Assembly: GCA_021904315.1 (NCBI GenBank)
Contig: CM038918.1
Span: forward strand, 20,335,303 to 20,399,302
Length of the DNA stretch: 64,000 bases
Direction: 5' to 3'
DNA from: Sphagnum magellanicum
Lineage: Eukaryota; Streptophyta; Sphagnopsida; Sphagnales; Sphagnaceae
Shown here: positions 24,907 through 36,035 of the stretch, in pieces
Layout: every line of letters begins with the position of its first letter
Position numbering within the stretch: position 1 is the first letter of the stretch
The notes under the pieces: model-generated
Databases searched by the model: none
The model's input: the letters and a program-made list of their open reading frames with translations, nothing else
Told to the model about the DNA's origin: nothing
Translations under genes and position numbers: made by a program

Positions 24907-24994
24907 CTAGATTTCTTATCTAGATGCATGCACTTCTATCATGCCCATTGACCTAGATTTCTTATCTAGATGCATACACTTCTATCATGCCCAT
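24907..24994. repeat. 46-bp tandem duplication (2 copies)
   Basis: Two copies start CTAGATTTCTTATCTAG at 24907 and 24953 and are nearly identical over the whole unit. Each begins with a short palindrome (CTAGAT...ATCTAG). Confidence 0.85.
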
Positions 24995-25521
24995 AGTTCA
25001 TATGCACGTGAGCACTTCAGATGTCACCCATGCATCGGGTCAAGTTTGAGCCAAACTTTGATGCCTGATTTTTATTCCAATGTCTAGTCTCTTCCCTATG
25101 GATAGAGTCAACAGACACCACAACTGAATCACAAAACAAAAGCTTGATGTTAAACCGCATCTCTTGTTCTTGTGCATGTTTTATGTGTGTGACTTTATTG
25201 GTTTTGATATTGTTACATGCCAATCTAGTAGCGCATAACAAAATGTTTGCACAAATTTGTATTTTGCTCAAACTTTGGGCAAGAACTAAATTTGAAGCTT
25301 AGAGCAAATGAATTTGCTCTCAAGACAATTTTGTGCAAGCAATTCTCTCCTTATAACATCAAATCCTTAAATCAAATTCATTGTTTGCAAATTGGGGTGT
25401 TTTTTATAATAAATATACATTTTCTTGTAGCTAAATATTTGACTGTTTGATTTATGGCACAACACTCTTCTTGTTTTGGCCGTTGGCTTTTAACGATTTT
25501 ATTCCATTTTGAGTTTTAGTT

Positions 25522-25611
25522 CCACCAAAAGAGCTTTTGGTGGTGTATCCATGAATACTGCTTGCCATATTGGCAAGAATGCCTGCTCAGCATTTAAACA
25601 AACGAAATGCT
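25522..25611. repeat. Cluster of three short hairpins
   Basis: Three inverted repeats follow one another within 90 bp: CCACCAAAAG/CTTTTGGTGG (25522-25543), CTTGCCA/TGGCAAG (25561-25577) and AGCATTT/AAATGCT (25589-25611). All arms pair perfectly with loops of 2 to 9 nt. There is no adjacent gene on either strand to suggest a terminator or regulator role. Confidence 0.7.
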
Positions 25612-25990
25612 TCGTTCTCCCACTGGCTAGGTTTTTATGAAAGGCAAGTACATTTAAGCAACCAATAAGTAATATGGAATGTGCCAGGTACAGGCCATCA
25701 AGTCCAATGAGGTGCGTGTAAGGTATTTGGGCAAGCCCATAAGGCTAGCCAAAACTTTGGAAAAGGCAACAAAACATGCAACTATGGCCTGTACATGACT
25801 TGTTCTGTAACAGCATGTCTTTCATCACTTGCAAAATTGGCATGTGGATTTTGGACAATGGTAAGGTGAGGTATATCCAAGAGGACCTGTCCATTGTGCC
25901 TTGTAAGGGACTAAAAAGAGGCAAACAAGGCCATTTACACCCATTATAGAAAGGCAAATTAGAAACATAATTATATAATGTAAAGGAAGA

Positions 25991-26088
25991 ATGAAGCTTC
26001 CCCTGAATCCCGACGGACAGTAGCTAAATATAACAAGGACGTCATGAAGCTTCCCCTTAATCCAGACAGACAGTAGCTAAATATAGCG
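25991..26088. repeat. 53-bp tandem duplication (2 copies)
   Basis: ATGAAGCTTCCCC starts at 25991 and again at 26044, and both copies run through ACAGTAGCTAAATATA with few differences. A minus-strand frame of about 88 codons crosses the duplication but has no recognisable feature. Confidence 0.8.
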
Positions 26089-27657
26089 AGACTTGCACAT
26101 GCTAGCAGTTTAGCTTCTTGGGGAGGGAGGAAAATTTGTAGCAAAAGAGCAGGCGCACTCTTGAAGGGAATGGAGCAGCAGTTGTATGGCAGTAAAGGTG
26201 AAGCGCCCGGGCTTATAATAATTGCAGCCCCAACCACCCAGGCCCTGTGTTTCTCTGGGCGTCAGGACGAGGATGGTATGAGATTAAAGTGAGATGCTAT
26301 GGAGAATATGTTGGGGAATACATTGGGAACTTGGGCAACATATTGGGAACCCATTGAGAACTTAAAGGGAACACATTAGGAACGAGAGAAAAATGAAAAA
26401 AAAAATCCTTCTAGCTCCCAGCAAAGCCTTGGGTGAGCACCTAATAGCAATTTAATTCAGTTTCCATGGTCACAAGGCATTTCACTCCTTCAAAATGGTC
26501 CATTCTGTGAAGCAGAAGGCCCCATGCCAGATTTTGCTGGACTCCACAGAGGGGTGTAACCCCAAGGTAAGTGGGTAACTGAGGCACCTAGGTGGCATCC
26601 TAGGTGGCACACACCTGTGCATTAGGCACGGGGTTCACACTCGTACCTACACATGAGAGGTATGAGTATCCATTGAAAACAATGTCATTTAAGAAAGCCT
26701 TGCAATTTTGATCCTTTTTGGAGCAAGGATCGCACAAAAACAAGACTCATCAAATGAGAGCCATGAAACAGCCTTGCTAGCAGGGAAACAAATAGATCAG
26801 CAACTAGGAACCAGAAATGGAAGATACATTTTTGTCAAGAAACCAAGTTGAAGAGAATTGTCCAACATTCTCAAATCCTCCTCCTTTTCTTTGTAAGGTT
26901 TCTGTTGCAAGAAACATAAATTGCATACACCTCACCTGGTCCATCCCATCTGAAACACATAGATGAGGAATGCCAGGCCTCTTAAGTGCAGCCAACTCTT
27001 GTTATCAATCTCCTATGCCTTTGCATTCATTTGAAACAAACAAAGAAGGAAGTCAGAGGTGTATAATGTAATGAAACTTCAAACTGTGCACCTCTGCTAT
27101 CCCTTTGAGGTTTCTAGAGTTTGGAGACAAACAAGCTTCCAAGCATACAACCTACATGGGTAGGTTCTTATTTGCCATCAGATGTATGCAGAAATCTTTG
27201 CACATCAATTACTTTCTGGCTGGCTGCAAATGAAGTAGCCCGCACAGTATCCACCCACCCAGAAAAAGCCACTTTTGTTGCTGCTATCAGCAGATACAAC
27301 AATTGGCCTTGCAATTGGCAGGTACATTAAGGACCATGAGGCTTTCTGAGCTTACAAGATGCACTTCACACAGGTGGGATGACTATGAATTTTTTTGTTT
27401 TCATATCCATAAAGAATCAGTAGAATTTTTCTACTGTCTGTGGAGGGTGGGCACCTTACCCTCAGTGGAAGTTCTGCCTTTGCAGAGGATGGCACCTTAC
27501 ATGTAAGGTGCCTCCTCTCTTCTCTTACCTCTCCTCTCATAATGAAGCATACAGCCATTGGGAAAAAAATCTACAAGTTCTTTATGCTGGGTAAGGACCT
27601 CAAATGGGGCTGTTCTGAGAATTCAGGTCCTGCACAAGGCCTCATGTCAGGCCTTGA

Positions 27658-27985
27658 TTAGCCAACATGAAATCAAGCCTTAAATCTATTGCAAGAATGT
27701 GATGATTTGCAGGGTTGTAACATTTACCACCCATGTGTTGTTCTCCTGTCAATGCTCTCTTTTTTGTGCAGGTTTGAACTTCCATACTGCAGCAGTCGAC
27801 CAGTTGTGACATGAGTGTCAAGTCTTAATTTTCTGCATGGGTGTGACGATTAGCAAACATAAAATCAAGCCTTAAATCTAGTGCAAGAATGTGATGACTT
27901 GCAGGTTGTAATGTTTACCACCCATGTGTTGTTATTCTCCTGGCAATGCTCTCCTCTTTGTGCAGGTTCTTCCATACTGCCACAC
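27658..27985. repeat. 192-bp direct duplication (2 copies)
   Basis: The block from TAGCCAACATGAAATCAAGCC (27658) recurs from 27850. Both copies share ATGTTTACC/ACATTTACC-CACCCATGTG, GTTGTT and a CTCTTTGTGCAGGTT segment. The second copy is shortened at its 3' end. There are several indels, so it is older than the 48-bp repeat near 7.9 kb. Confidence 0.8.
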
Positions 27986-28129
27986 CTTCTTGGTCCACCA
28001 CACTGGTCTCTTGGCTGTCTTCTGTCCAGTCAGAGCAGCTAGCTGAAAAAGGTCCCTTCACTGGCTAACTAGCAGCAGAAGCTCAACAAGCTGGTGGTGG
28101 TGGTGGGTGTTGAATTCATCCTCTCTTTC

Positions 28130-28152
28130 TCTGTCTGTCTGTCTGTCTGTCT
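28130..28152 (+). repeat. (TCTG)n microsatellite
   Basis: Five to six TCTG units about 280 bp upstream of the first candidate dUTPase start codon. Confidence 0.85.
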
Positions 28153-28430
28153 AGCTGCTGCCTCATCTGCAATTCTTTGTGGCTCTTCTTCTCATGTACT
28201 TCTCATGTGTGCATCATCTGGGGTTGCAAGATTCTTGAGATCGATGGCAACAGAAGACATTTCCTCTGAGGGAATCTGATGATGCATCCCAATCTTCCTC
28301 ATTGCAGTGATCATGGAAGGATTGCTTGCTCTAGGGTTTAGAGCTTTGGCCAAAGCAAAGTCGTTGAAGTCTAAAGAGCAATCCTTGATCTTGTTGCTGC
28401 ACTTCAGAACAGAGTTTCTTCCAGAATTCG

Positions 28431-30669
28431 ATGCAAAGCATCATCTACTCATCTGCAACCGACATCAATGCCAAAAAAAAAAAACCTTCACAAAGATCGT
28501 TGATGGAAACCCTGTGTCATCTGTGTCCAGTTGCCGCGAACTCCCGCCGTCACTACACTCTTCCGCTTTCTTCTCCCTCATGTTCCCGCCCAAATTCCAC
28601 CGCCACAACAATAGTCGCAGCGCACCCCCCGACGACATCTTCTTCGTCCACAATCCAATTTTGCACTGACAGGCGGAGTTTTTGGAGCGTCTCTTGCAGC
28701 ATCCACAGAAGAAGAAGAACAGCAACAACAATCCGCCGCCGCTGCTGCGACACCTCCTCTCCTGGAGCTTCCTCTGCAGCAGTGCACAGTGAGGGAGGAG
28801 AGCACATCATGCTGCACAATGCCGAGGAGGATGTGCAAGAGGAGCAGCCACAAGCCAAGAAGCTTCAGAAGCTGCAAAACGGGCATGAGAAGAATCGCGG
28901 CCCTAGTAGCATTGAGCATCTTGCAGTAGAGGCACCCGCTGCCCTGCGCGTGAAGAAGCTTTCTCCGCATGCCATTCTGCCTTCCAGAGGTTCTGCCATG
29001 GCTGCTGGCTATGATCTTTCCAGGTATTGAATGTGCGCACTCCTTGCCATTTCTTCTGCTGTCTCTGTCTTTGTCTGTCTCTTCCTGGAGTTGCCATTCC
29101 TCTTTCTCATTCTCTTTCTGGAGTTTCTATTCTTCTTGTCTTTTCTTCTGTTACTTTTGCTGCATTTTGCCACAGTCGGCAGGTTTTCAGCATCGGTGAA
29201 GAAGTGTTTCTCTCTTCTGAAATTGGGTAATGCATGAACTATGTGAATTTCAGTGCAGTAAAAAGCATCATCCTTGTCCATGTACTGGTTCTTGTCTCTT
29301 CTGTGATTTTACTCCACTTTGCTACCTTGATGACTGAGGTTTCCTGCATCCATGAAGAAGTGCTCTTTCTGGAATGGATAATGAATTTGCAAATGTGTGA
29401 ATTTCCATGCAGAAAAAGTATCTTCCTTGTCCATGTACTTGTCCTTCTCTTCTGTGATTTTGCTTCACTTTGCCACCCTGATGACTGAAGTTTCCTGTAT
29501 CCAGGAAGAAGTGCTCTTCCTGGAATGGATAATGTGCAAGCATGTGAATTTCAGAGCAGGAATAGCATCATCCTTGTCCATGTACTTATCCCCTTCTCTT
29601 CTGTGATTTTGGTTCACTTTGCAACCGTGATGTTTTTTTGGCTTCTGTGAAGAAGCGCTCTTTCTGAAATGGACAATGTAAAAACATGCGAATTTCTGTG
29701 CCAAAAAAGTACCATTCTTTTCCATGTTCTCATTTGCAGTAGCAATATGTTGAGGTTTATGTTTCAGACATCCATCTTTGATCTCTGACCTTTGATCTTT
29801 GCAATTTAATCCAAAACTCTTTGACATCTTGAATCTTTGACCTTCAACTCTGAAAGCAGGCATGACTGATGACAAAGAGTTTCAGATTTTTCTGCAAAGA
29901 TTGAAGGCCACACCAAACTGTGTGCACCTCAACATGAGAAGATGCTTTTGAAACTGTGGTTGCACCAAGTTGAATCCACTCTATCTATCTACTCACAGAG
30001 AGTCAAGTTAATTCTACACAGCACTTTCATCATCTCTTTCAAGTCCTGTAAAACAGAAAGATTTGACTGAAGATTTTGTACAATTGAAATCCTGTGCAGT
30101 GCATATGAATGCATGGTGCCGGCACGTGGGAAGGCACTGGTGAAGACTGACCTCTCTATTGCAATTCCTGTTGGCACCTATGCACGTGTTGGTGAGTTCT
30201 CACATTCATTGACTACTACTACTATGCTTGTCAAAATGTTTGCATTCTGCAAAGGAATTAGTACATTATGCAAGTACATTCTGTCAGTGAAGATCTGAGG
30301 AAAGAATTGTTGCATTTGCAAAGGGAAGTCAAACATGATACAAGAGTATCCAGTGAGTGACGATTGAAGGAAACAATGAATTGTTGTTTTTGCTGGACAG
30401 CTCCAAGGTCAGGATTAGCATGGAAGCATTCCATAGATGTTGGAGCAGGCGTGATTGATGCTGACTACCGTGGTCCAGTCGGAGTCATCCTCTTCAATCA
30501 CTCTGACACTGATTTCACCATCCATGCCGGAGATCGCATTGCACAGCTAATCCTTGAGCTCATTGTCATCCCACAAGTGTTGGAAGTGGAGGACTTGGAT
30601 GCAACTACTCGTGGTGAAGGAGGCTTTGGGTCCACTGGCATTGTGGCATTGGTTGCAGAAAATCCATGA
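28431..30669 (+). CDS. DUT: dUTPase (deoxyuridine 5'-triphosphate nucleotidohydrolase), 3 exons
   Basis: Exons 28431-29023, 30100-30191 and 30401-30669 join in phase to 317 aa. The enzyme hydrolyses dUTP to dUMP and pyrophosphate, keeping uracil out of DNA. All five trimeric dUTPase motifs are present: AGYDLSSA (across the first junction), [10 protein letters not shown] (motif 2), [19 protein letters not shown] (motif 3, catalytic Asp), GDRIAQLI (motif 4) and the C-terminal [10 protein letters not shown] arm (motif 5). About 190 residues precede motif 1, much longer than the ~150-aa core. That extension is Ser/Thr/Arg-rich, then Gln/Lys-rich, so it may target a plastid or mitochondrion. An internal ATG at 28503 is an equally good start. 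Intron 1 (1.1 kb) carries a 147-bp tandem repeat. The gene is convergent with the ClpT-like gene, 3' end to 3' end. Confidence 0.93.
29140..29720 (+). repeat. ~147-bp tandem minisatellite in dUTPase intron 1 (about 3.5-4 copies)
   Basis: Anchor blocks recur every 145-150 bp: GAATGGATAATG-like at about 29373, 29522 and 29662, CTTGTCCATGTACT, and GAAGAAGTGCTCTTTCTGG. The array fills roughly half of intron 1. Units are diverged by small indels, and each keeps a T-rich stretch. Confidence 0.8.
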
Positions 30670-31057
30670 AAGAAGATTTTGTCACACGAGCTCCTTCACT
30701 ATCTACAGCTGCAGATGTTTGTTTTCTTTCTCTAAACTGTATGTGCTTGGAGATTGATAAGAATATATATGACGCTTGAGGACAACTTGATGTACTCAAT
30801 TCTCTTCCATCTGGTAAAACTGAAACTGGAATCTGGGAATGAAAAAAGCTCCACAATTTTCATGATCCAATCTTTGTGAAAATCACGTGAGGAATGAGAA
30901 AACAAGCAATCCTGACAACAAAAAAGTCTCAAGTCTTAACTTCTGCCCATCATCTTACCTGATCCCTGAAATCTACATACACAGTCACTTTGAGATACTA
31001 CAGGCAACATGATGTGGAAAAAGTCTCCCAATTATCAAGAGCCAGAGAGAAGCTAGA
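30670..31057. other. Short convergent intergenic spacer
   Basis: This spacer lies between the dUTPase stop (+) and the ClpT-like 3' region (-). It would hold both 3' untranslated regions. No further gene is seen. Confidence 0.6.
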
Positions 31058-31345
31058 TCACCAGGATGTACAATCACACCTTGATGATGCACAAGTATCA
31101 AATGCCTTCTGTAAAAATGAATGACTAAAATACACTTTTCTGCCTACAGGAACTGCAAAAATTCTTCCAATGACTATGACAAAGAGAGCTCCAGTTGCAA
31201 TTATAGCATTATTCAGCTGCTTGCAGCACTGACCATCTCCTTCTCCTTCTTCAACTGCACAGAAAATCAATGCCGCACAAGCTCCATAAGATACAAACAT
31301 GATTACAAATAGGAGAACAACATTAATGGTATGCAAACCTTGAAC
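31058..31345 (-). other. Possible alternative last exon adding two membrane spans to the ClpT-like protein
   Basis: A 95-codon frame lies downstream of the ClpT-like coding exons. It begins VQGLHTINVV and has two clear hydrophobic segments (NVVLLFVIMFVSYGACAALI and NAIIATGALFVIVIGRIFAV) separated by an acidic loop, EEGEGDG. It joins the preceding exon in phase only if the acceptor GGGAG at 31346-31350 is used instead of the stronger TTGCAG at 31366-31371, which gives an immediate TGA. The protein-like pattern makes chance less likely, but the weak acceptor argues against it. Confidence 0.3.
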
Positions 31346-31362
31346 CTCCCATTTTTGGCATT

Positions 31363-33219
31363 TCACTGCAAGGGCAAAAATGAGACACAAGGACATAGCT
31401 TGTGCTTACTAGTAAACTTGAGGCAGGTTAGAGAGAGCTAGCAAAGCTCGTGCTACAACTGTTTCTCAGGGGGAGTATAAAGAACAGTTCAATTTGCATC
31501 AATGTTTTTTTAACATACATTTAGGACTAGATGTCACTTACAGATGCTGTCAACTCAGTAGCCATCTTGTCATCAAACCCAAGGCTTGACAATATAGATT
31601 GCCCAGCGGAACCTTTCTGAGCCCATATTCCAAGTAACAGCAAAGTTGTACTCACTTCACCATCAATACCTGCAGTAAAAGTTACACCAGAGAAAAAGCA
31701 TTACATATACCAAAAAGCTTCTCTGATTTTTCAGGTCATCTGCAATTGGTGGCAATACAACTAGCATCACATCTAGTACTCTCTAGAATCAGTGCGGTTT
31801 AGTGATATTTCCTGTATCACTCACAGCAGGGTTTGGAACAACAATACAAGAGCAGATGCTGTTATCTGTGTTGCAGGATATATTCACCTAGTCTGCTCTT
31901 TTCGTCCAAAGCCCAGTCAAGCGCATCCTGTGCAGGTTGAGTAAGAGGAGGGTGCTCTGGGCTGAAGAAGTACATATCAGCTTTGCCAAGTAGCTTCACA
32001 GTCTCATCACGTATTCCAAACAAGGTAATTCCATTTTTGCGCAAGAACTTTGCTGCTGCACTTGTCCCTGGTCAATGCACATTGAGCAACTGGCAACTTT
32101 CAGGCAGGAGTTGAGAACATAGTCTATAAGTCAATGGGATTAGCTGAAGAAACATACATCCCTATGCATAAACATTCTTTCTTTTGCATTTCATCAATCA
32201 AGATAGCAATCTGTGCACTTGTCGTTGCAAGGGTCAATTCTTTTGCAAATTTCATCAATCAAGATAGCAAATCTGCGCTTCTTTACAGAGGCTGTATGTA
32301 TGTTGCTTACCTTCCGTAAGAATTCCCATGACAAGAGCTTCGGTCCCAGTGGTGGAATACTTTAATTTCCGAGCCTCCAGCTCTGCCATGCTATAGGATT
32401 TCACTGCTCGAGCTTCCCATCTGCCACCATGCTCCTCCCAACAGAGATGTATGTATGTCAAAAACCCTTCTCATCTCAAAGTTTGGAATCTTTGAGGTTT
32501 CAGATGCTAAACATAAATTTTGATTTCCTGGAAAAAAAATGAATCATGCATGCATGCTAAACATACATTTGCTTGAATACTTGAGGGGATTTTTTTCGTC
32601 CCAAGAATCTCGCAGTCTCAGAGCTAGCACAAAACCCTAAAATCCTCTGCTCCAAAACCCAAGCAATTGCAAAACCCTGTGCATAAGCCGAGGTTAGGTA
32701 CTTACGCTGGATTGCCTCTTCCGACAATTCTTTCCGGGTTGCTGCTGTATCAGAACATCAAAACGGAGAAGACACTTGGATAAGCGTCAGGAGTAAGCAA
32801 AAACGAAGAAAGCTCTTGTTGCAGTCATTGAAAAAAAATGAACAAGGCGATGAAATGGGTGGTGCAAACCGAGAGTTGAAGAAAGGAGAGAGAAAAGCAA
32901 AATTGGCTGCCCTATGTCACATGCACACATACCCTGTGGGAAGTACCATGGAGATAATAAGAGGAGTTCGCGAGGGTTGCTGCGTCCTCCCGAAAGACGG
33001 GTGGACTGCAGAGAAGAAAGAGCTGGGTACAGGACGAAACCCTAAAGAATCGCCCCATCTCAAGCCTAGCTTCTCCTTCAAACTCCACGAGCTGCTGCCA
33101 TGAGGAGCTGCAAGAGTTTGTGGCAGACTAAATCCATATTCACTTCTGGTGCTATCTCCTAATAGAGCACACGAAGCTGGAACCACCCCACTACTGGCCA
33201 CGCGCTGCAACATTGACGC

Positions 33220-33222
<3 letters not shown>
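31363..33222 (-). CDS. ClpT-like plastid Clp protease accessory protein, 5-6 exons
   Basis: Exons in gene order are 33222-32933, 32744-32706, 32420-32311, 32067-31888 and 31669-31542, then a last exon opening with TGA at 31365-31363. This gives about 249 aa; Arabidopsis ClpT1 is, as I recall, about 238. The match is to plant ClpT (Clp_N-domain) proteins that bind the plastid ClpPR core: WEARAVKSYSMAELEARKLK, STTGTEALVMGILTEG, IRDETVKLLGKADMYFFSPE and a second Clp_N helix pair ending SLGFDDKMATELTAS. No ATPase module is present. The first ~85 residues are Ser/Pro-rich and uncharged, as in a transit peptide. Exon 2 has a CAGCAG tandem acceptor that could add or drop one residue. A (GA)n tract abuts the start codon. 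Confidence 0.88.

Positions 33223-33270
<48 letters not shown>
33223..33270 (-). repeat. (GA)n microsatellite abutting the ClpT-like start codon
   Basis: About 24 CT units on the plus strand, read as GA on the coding strand, end within one base of the ATG at 33222. It is therefore the last part of the 5' leader. It gives an Arg-Glu run in the overlapping upstream frame, which I do not regard as coding. Confidence 0.9.
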
Positions 33271-33274
<4 letters not shown>

Positions 33275-33648
33275 CGGTCGCACCCAAACCTCCTCCACAC
33301 AGCTCTTGTCTCAGCAGTGCTACAATCTCCAGTAACTCCTTCAGAAATCCAAGGGCAATGGAGAATCCCTACCGCGATCGTCGTCGAGATTCCTCCGCGC
33401 CTCCTCAGTCGCTCGCTCGCTCTTCTTCCTATTCTTCTCAGGGCCTTGTTCTTCTCTCTGAAGGAAGAGGAGGAGAAGATCAGATTACTTAAACTCAGAA
33501 GTGTCGTCATGGATGTAACGTTCATGAGGGAGGCCACCCAATCCATGAATGAAGAAGTTTCGCATCCATGAAGGAACTACTCTGTAGTACATAATTATCT
33601 GAACTGCTTGAACAAATGATGGATTTTGGAGTGCAAAGTCCACCCACC

Positions 33649-34055
33649 AACGAGGTCCCACAGTGATGAGATCCCGAGATACACAATCGGGACCTGTCAC
33701 GTGGACTGGAAGTCCACCAACGAGGTCTCGATTGAGGTCCCATATGTGATAAAGATCCCCAGATACCCAATCCGGACCTGTCGCGTGGATTCGGAATCCA
33801 CAAACAAGGTCTCGATTGAGGTCCTATAGCTGATGAGATCCCGCAACCGGGACCCGTCGCGTGGATTGGGAGTCCACGAACGAGGCCTCGATTGAGGTCC
33901 CTTCTGTGATGGGATCCCGAGATATAACACAACGGGGGCCTGAAAATCGGGATCTGTCACGTGGGGAGTGGACCAACGAGGTCTCGATTGAGGTCCCACA
34001 TGTGATGAGATCCCGAGATACACAATCCGGACATGTCACGTGGATTGGGACCTAA
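33649..34055. repeat. ~85-92-bp minisatellite carrying G-box (CACGTG) cores
   Basis: About four and a half imperfect units share GAGGTCTCGATTGAGGTCCC, GATGAGATCCCGAGATA and a TGTCACGTGGATTGGGA-type segment. Perfect CACGTG hexamers are at 33698-33703, 33958-33963 and 34037-34042; two units have the variant CGCGTG. The repeat lies about 430 bp upstream of the ClpT-like start codon, on the promoter side. Confidence 0.85.
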
Positions 34056-36035
34056 AAATGCGTAACGGTTTCGCGCAAGGGAGCGGACATCGCGGTGGTT
34101 TGTCACCCGCGCGGGAGCTTCGATTCTCTTCGAATTGCGACCGCATTCCAGTCGTGCTTTTGATCACAAGGTATGTCGATGATTTGCTCGTGAATCAGCT
34201 CGAAAATTTGAAGCGTTTTGGTGAACATTTGGTGCGATTTGGTTGAGAATTGTGCACAGGAGGTGTGTTTTTGTATCCAGGAGCTGCTGCTGCTCCTGTG
34301 GCACTCACCATCCGCAACAGGATTTGAAGATTCAGAACTTGGCGTGGTCTCTCGCATTACTAGTTTCTATCGCAAGAATTCTTTGTGAAGATCTGAGAAA
34401 AAAAATTTCTATGGAGGTTCGTCTTCCTGTCTGTTTTCTTGATGAGGAAGGAGGGAGGGGGGTACGATGGATTGGAAGCAAAAGCTTGAGCTCAAGTGTG
34501 AGCTATGTTTGATTGAGATTGTTCCACGCATAGCACACGAGCCTTGCTGCGATTTTGAGAGAATTTGAAGATGTTTTGGAGCAGAATCTGTGTTGCTGTG
34601 GAAGGTTTGCTTTTCAGAGGATGATGACGGTTTGGTCATTTGCAGCAGCAATTCTAGCGAGCTTTTCCTCCAGTTTGATGCAGGCGCAGGCGTTTTGATT
34701 CCGTGTTGCTTTAAGAGATTCCTCATTGTACACAGTGCGTAGAGGGGCAGAAAAAAGTCATGTAAACGCTGGGGCAAGGTACCAGAAGATCCTGAGAATA
34801 TTGTGAGCAATGAAGACTGGGAGTCCTATCTTGCACTGGAAGATTAGGAAACAAAGATCATAACAGAAGAGAGATTTGACAGCTTCCCCGGACCTCAGGA
34901 GGTGGGCTAACGTCTGTGGGGGAAGCCTGGAGCAGTTATCGAGGCAGGTTCCTAAAGCTTGGTGTTGAGAAGAATCCTTGTCGGGAGGAATTGCAACGTT
35001 TACAGGGGAAGAGTTCTCACTGGAGATGTGGATCTGTCATGAAATGCATGTGGATCTGTCAATGGATGTGAATCTGTCAAGGAAGAAATGTGGGATCTGT
35101 CAAAGAGGTTGGTTGCCATGGGTTCTCTGAGAAGAGCAACATGTTGCAGAGAAGAATAATACCCATGTCAAAGATTGTTCTATCTCCAAGCAGTTTTGTC
35201 GAGGAAAATATTATTAATTTGTTTTCTAGCTTGGAAGCAAAGTCTTGTCAGAATTGGGAAAAATAGCTACAACAGAGGAGGAGGAGCCACAGCAGACTCA
35301 CGAAGGGGCAGTTTCACAAGGTGCTTCTTCTTCTACCCGATCTCTCAAAATCTCATGGGCGGGAGGACGGTCACAGACGGACAGACCTCCTATGTCTTCA
35401 CCACCTCGTCGTTCCTCACCACCTCACCGAGCTTCACCGTCCAGTATTCTCTCACTTGCTCCTCCTCCTTTTCTCCAACAACTTCATTTGCGAATTTGAT
35501 TTTACTGTGCCTAGCAAGCTATCAACCAAAATCTCAAAGGAATTGCAAGTAGAGGTTGAATTCCAGCATCAGGGGCGCCAACCCTACTATACAGAGAGGA
35601 TTTTGAGTGTCTCTCTTTTGCTCGGTGTGTGCCTTCTGGGTTTTACCAAAATGTGCTTGTAGCTTACAATTCAGAAAGCTTTCCCCTCATGAGGTTGATC
35701 AGGCATTTAAATTTGGAGAGCACGTACATTCAGCAACATGAGGAAATCTGAATGTTGAAATCCCCTCATTTCTACATTCAGATGGTCAGATTAGGTAGTA
35801 ATAGCTCCACAGGGGTACAGACATGTTGGAAGTGAACCATATTGGCAGACTGCATTTTGTTCCTCTCTTTTCACTTGGAATTGTTTGATTGCAGGGATCT
35901 GTGTTTTTTGCTTGCATGACTTGCAAGATGCATATGTCTTTCTCAGTAGAGAGATCTTCATAAAGACATGCATATTTTGTGACATCTGACACAATGGGCT
36001 GACCACCTGACTGATCTGGATTTTTGTTGTAGCAG
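34056..36035. other. Region with possible 5' exons of the coiled-coil gene
   Basis: A Ser/Pro-rich open stretch at about 35252-35435 (plus strand) could be an upstream exon, because a donor after 35435 would match the phase of the exon at 36036. Support is weak. A short ATG frame at 34411-34512 is also seen. Four degenerate copies of GGATCTGTCA lie at 35024-35105. I cannot place the gene's first exon. Confidence 0.35.

Larger units (their letters stand above)
23931..28430. other. Intergenic with local tandem duplications
   Basis: I see no supportable gene. The tract holds a GAA microsatellite, three local duplications, a hairpin cluster and a TCTG microsatellite, listed separately. At 24140-24230 a block resembling GAACTGGACCCGGAATC recurs in diverged form at about 46070-46170 inside the syntaxin gene. 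Small degenerate repeats of GGGAACACATT type lie at 26300-26380. Confidence 0.5.

Noticed and set aside
28307..28669. 120-codon frame overlapping the dUTPase first exon
   Set aside because: It is in another frame from the dUTPase motifs, shows no domain and lacks a compatible donor into the next exon.
33223..33546. N-terminal extension of the ClpT-like frame upstream of the chosen ATG (Arg-Glu run and beyond)
   Set aside because: It translates the GA microsatellite and promoter-side sequence. The ATG at 33222 begins a typical transit-peptide sequence.
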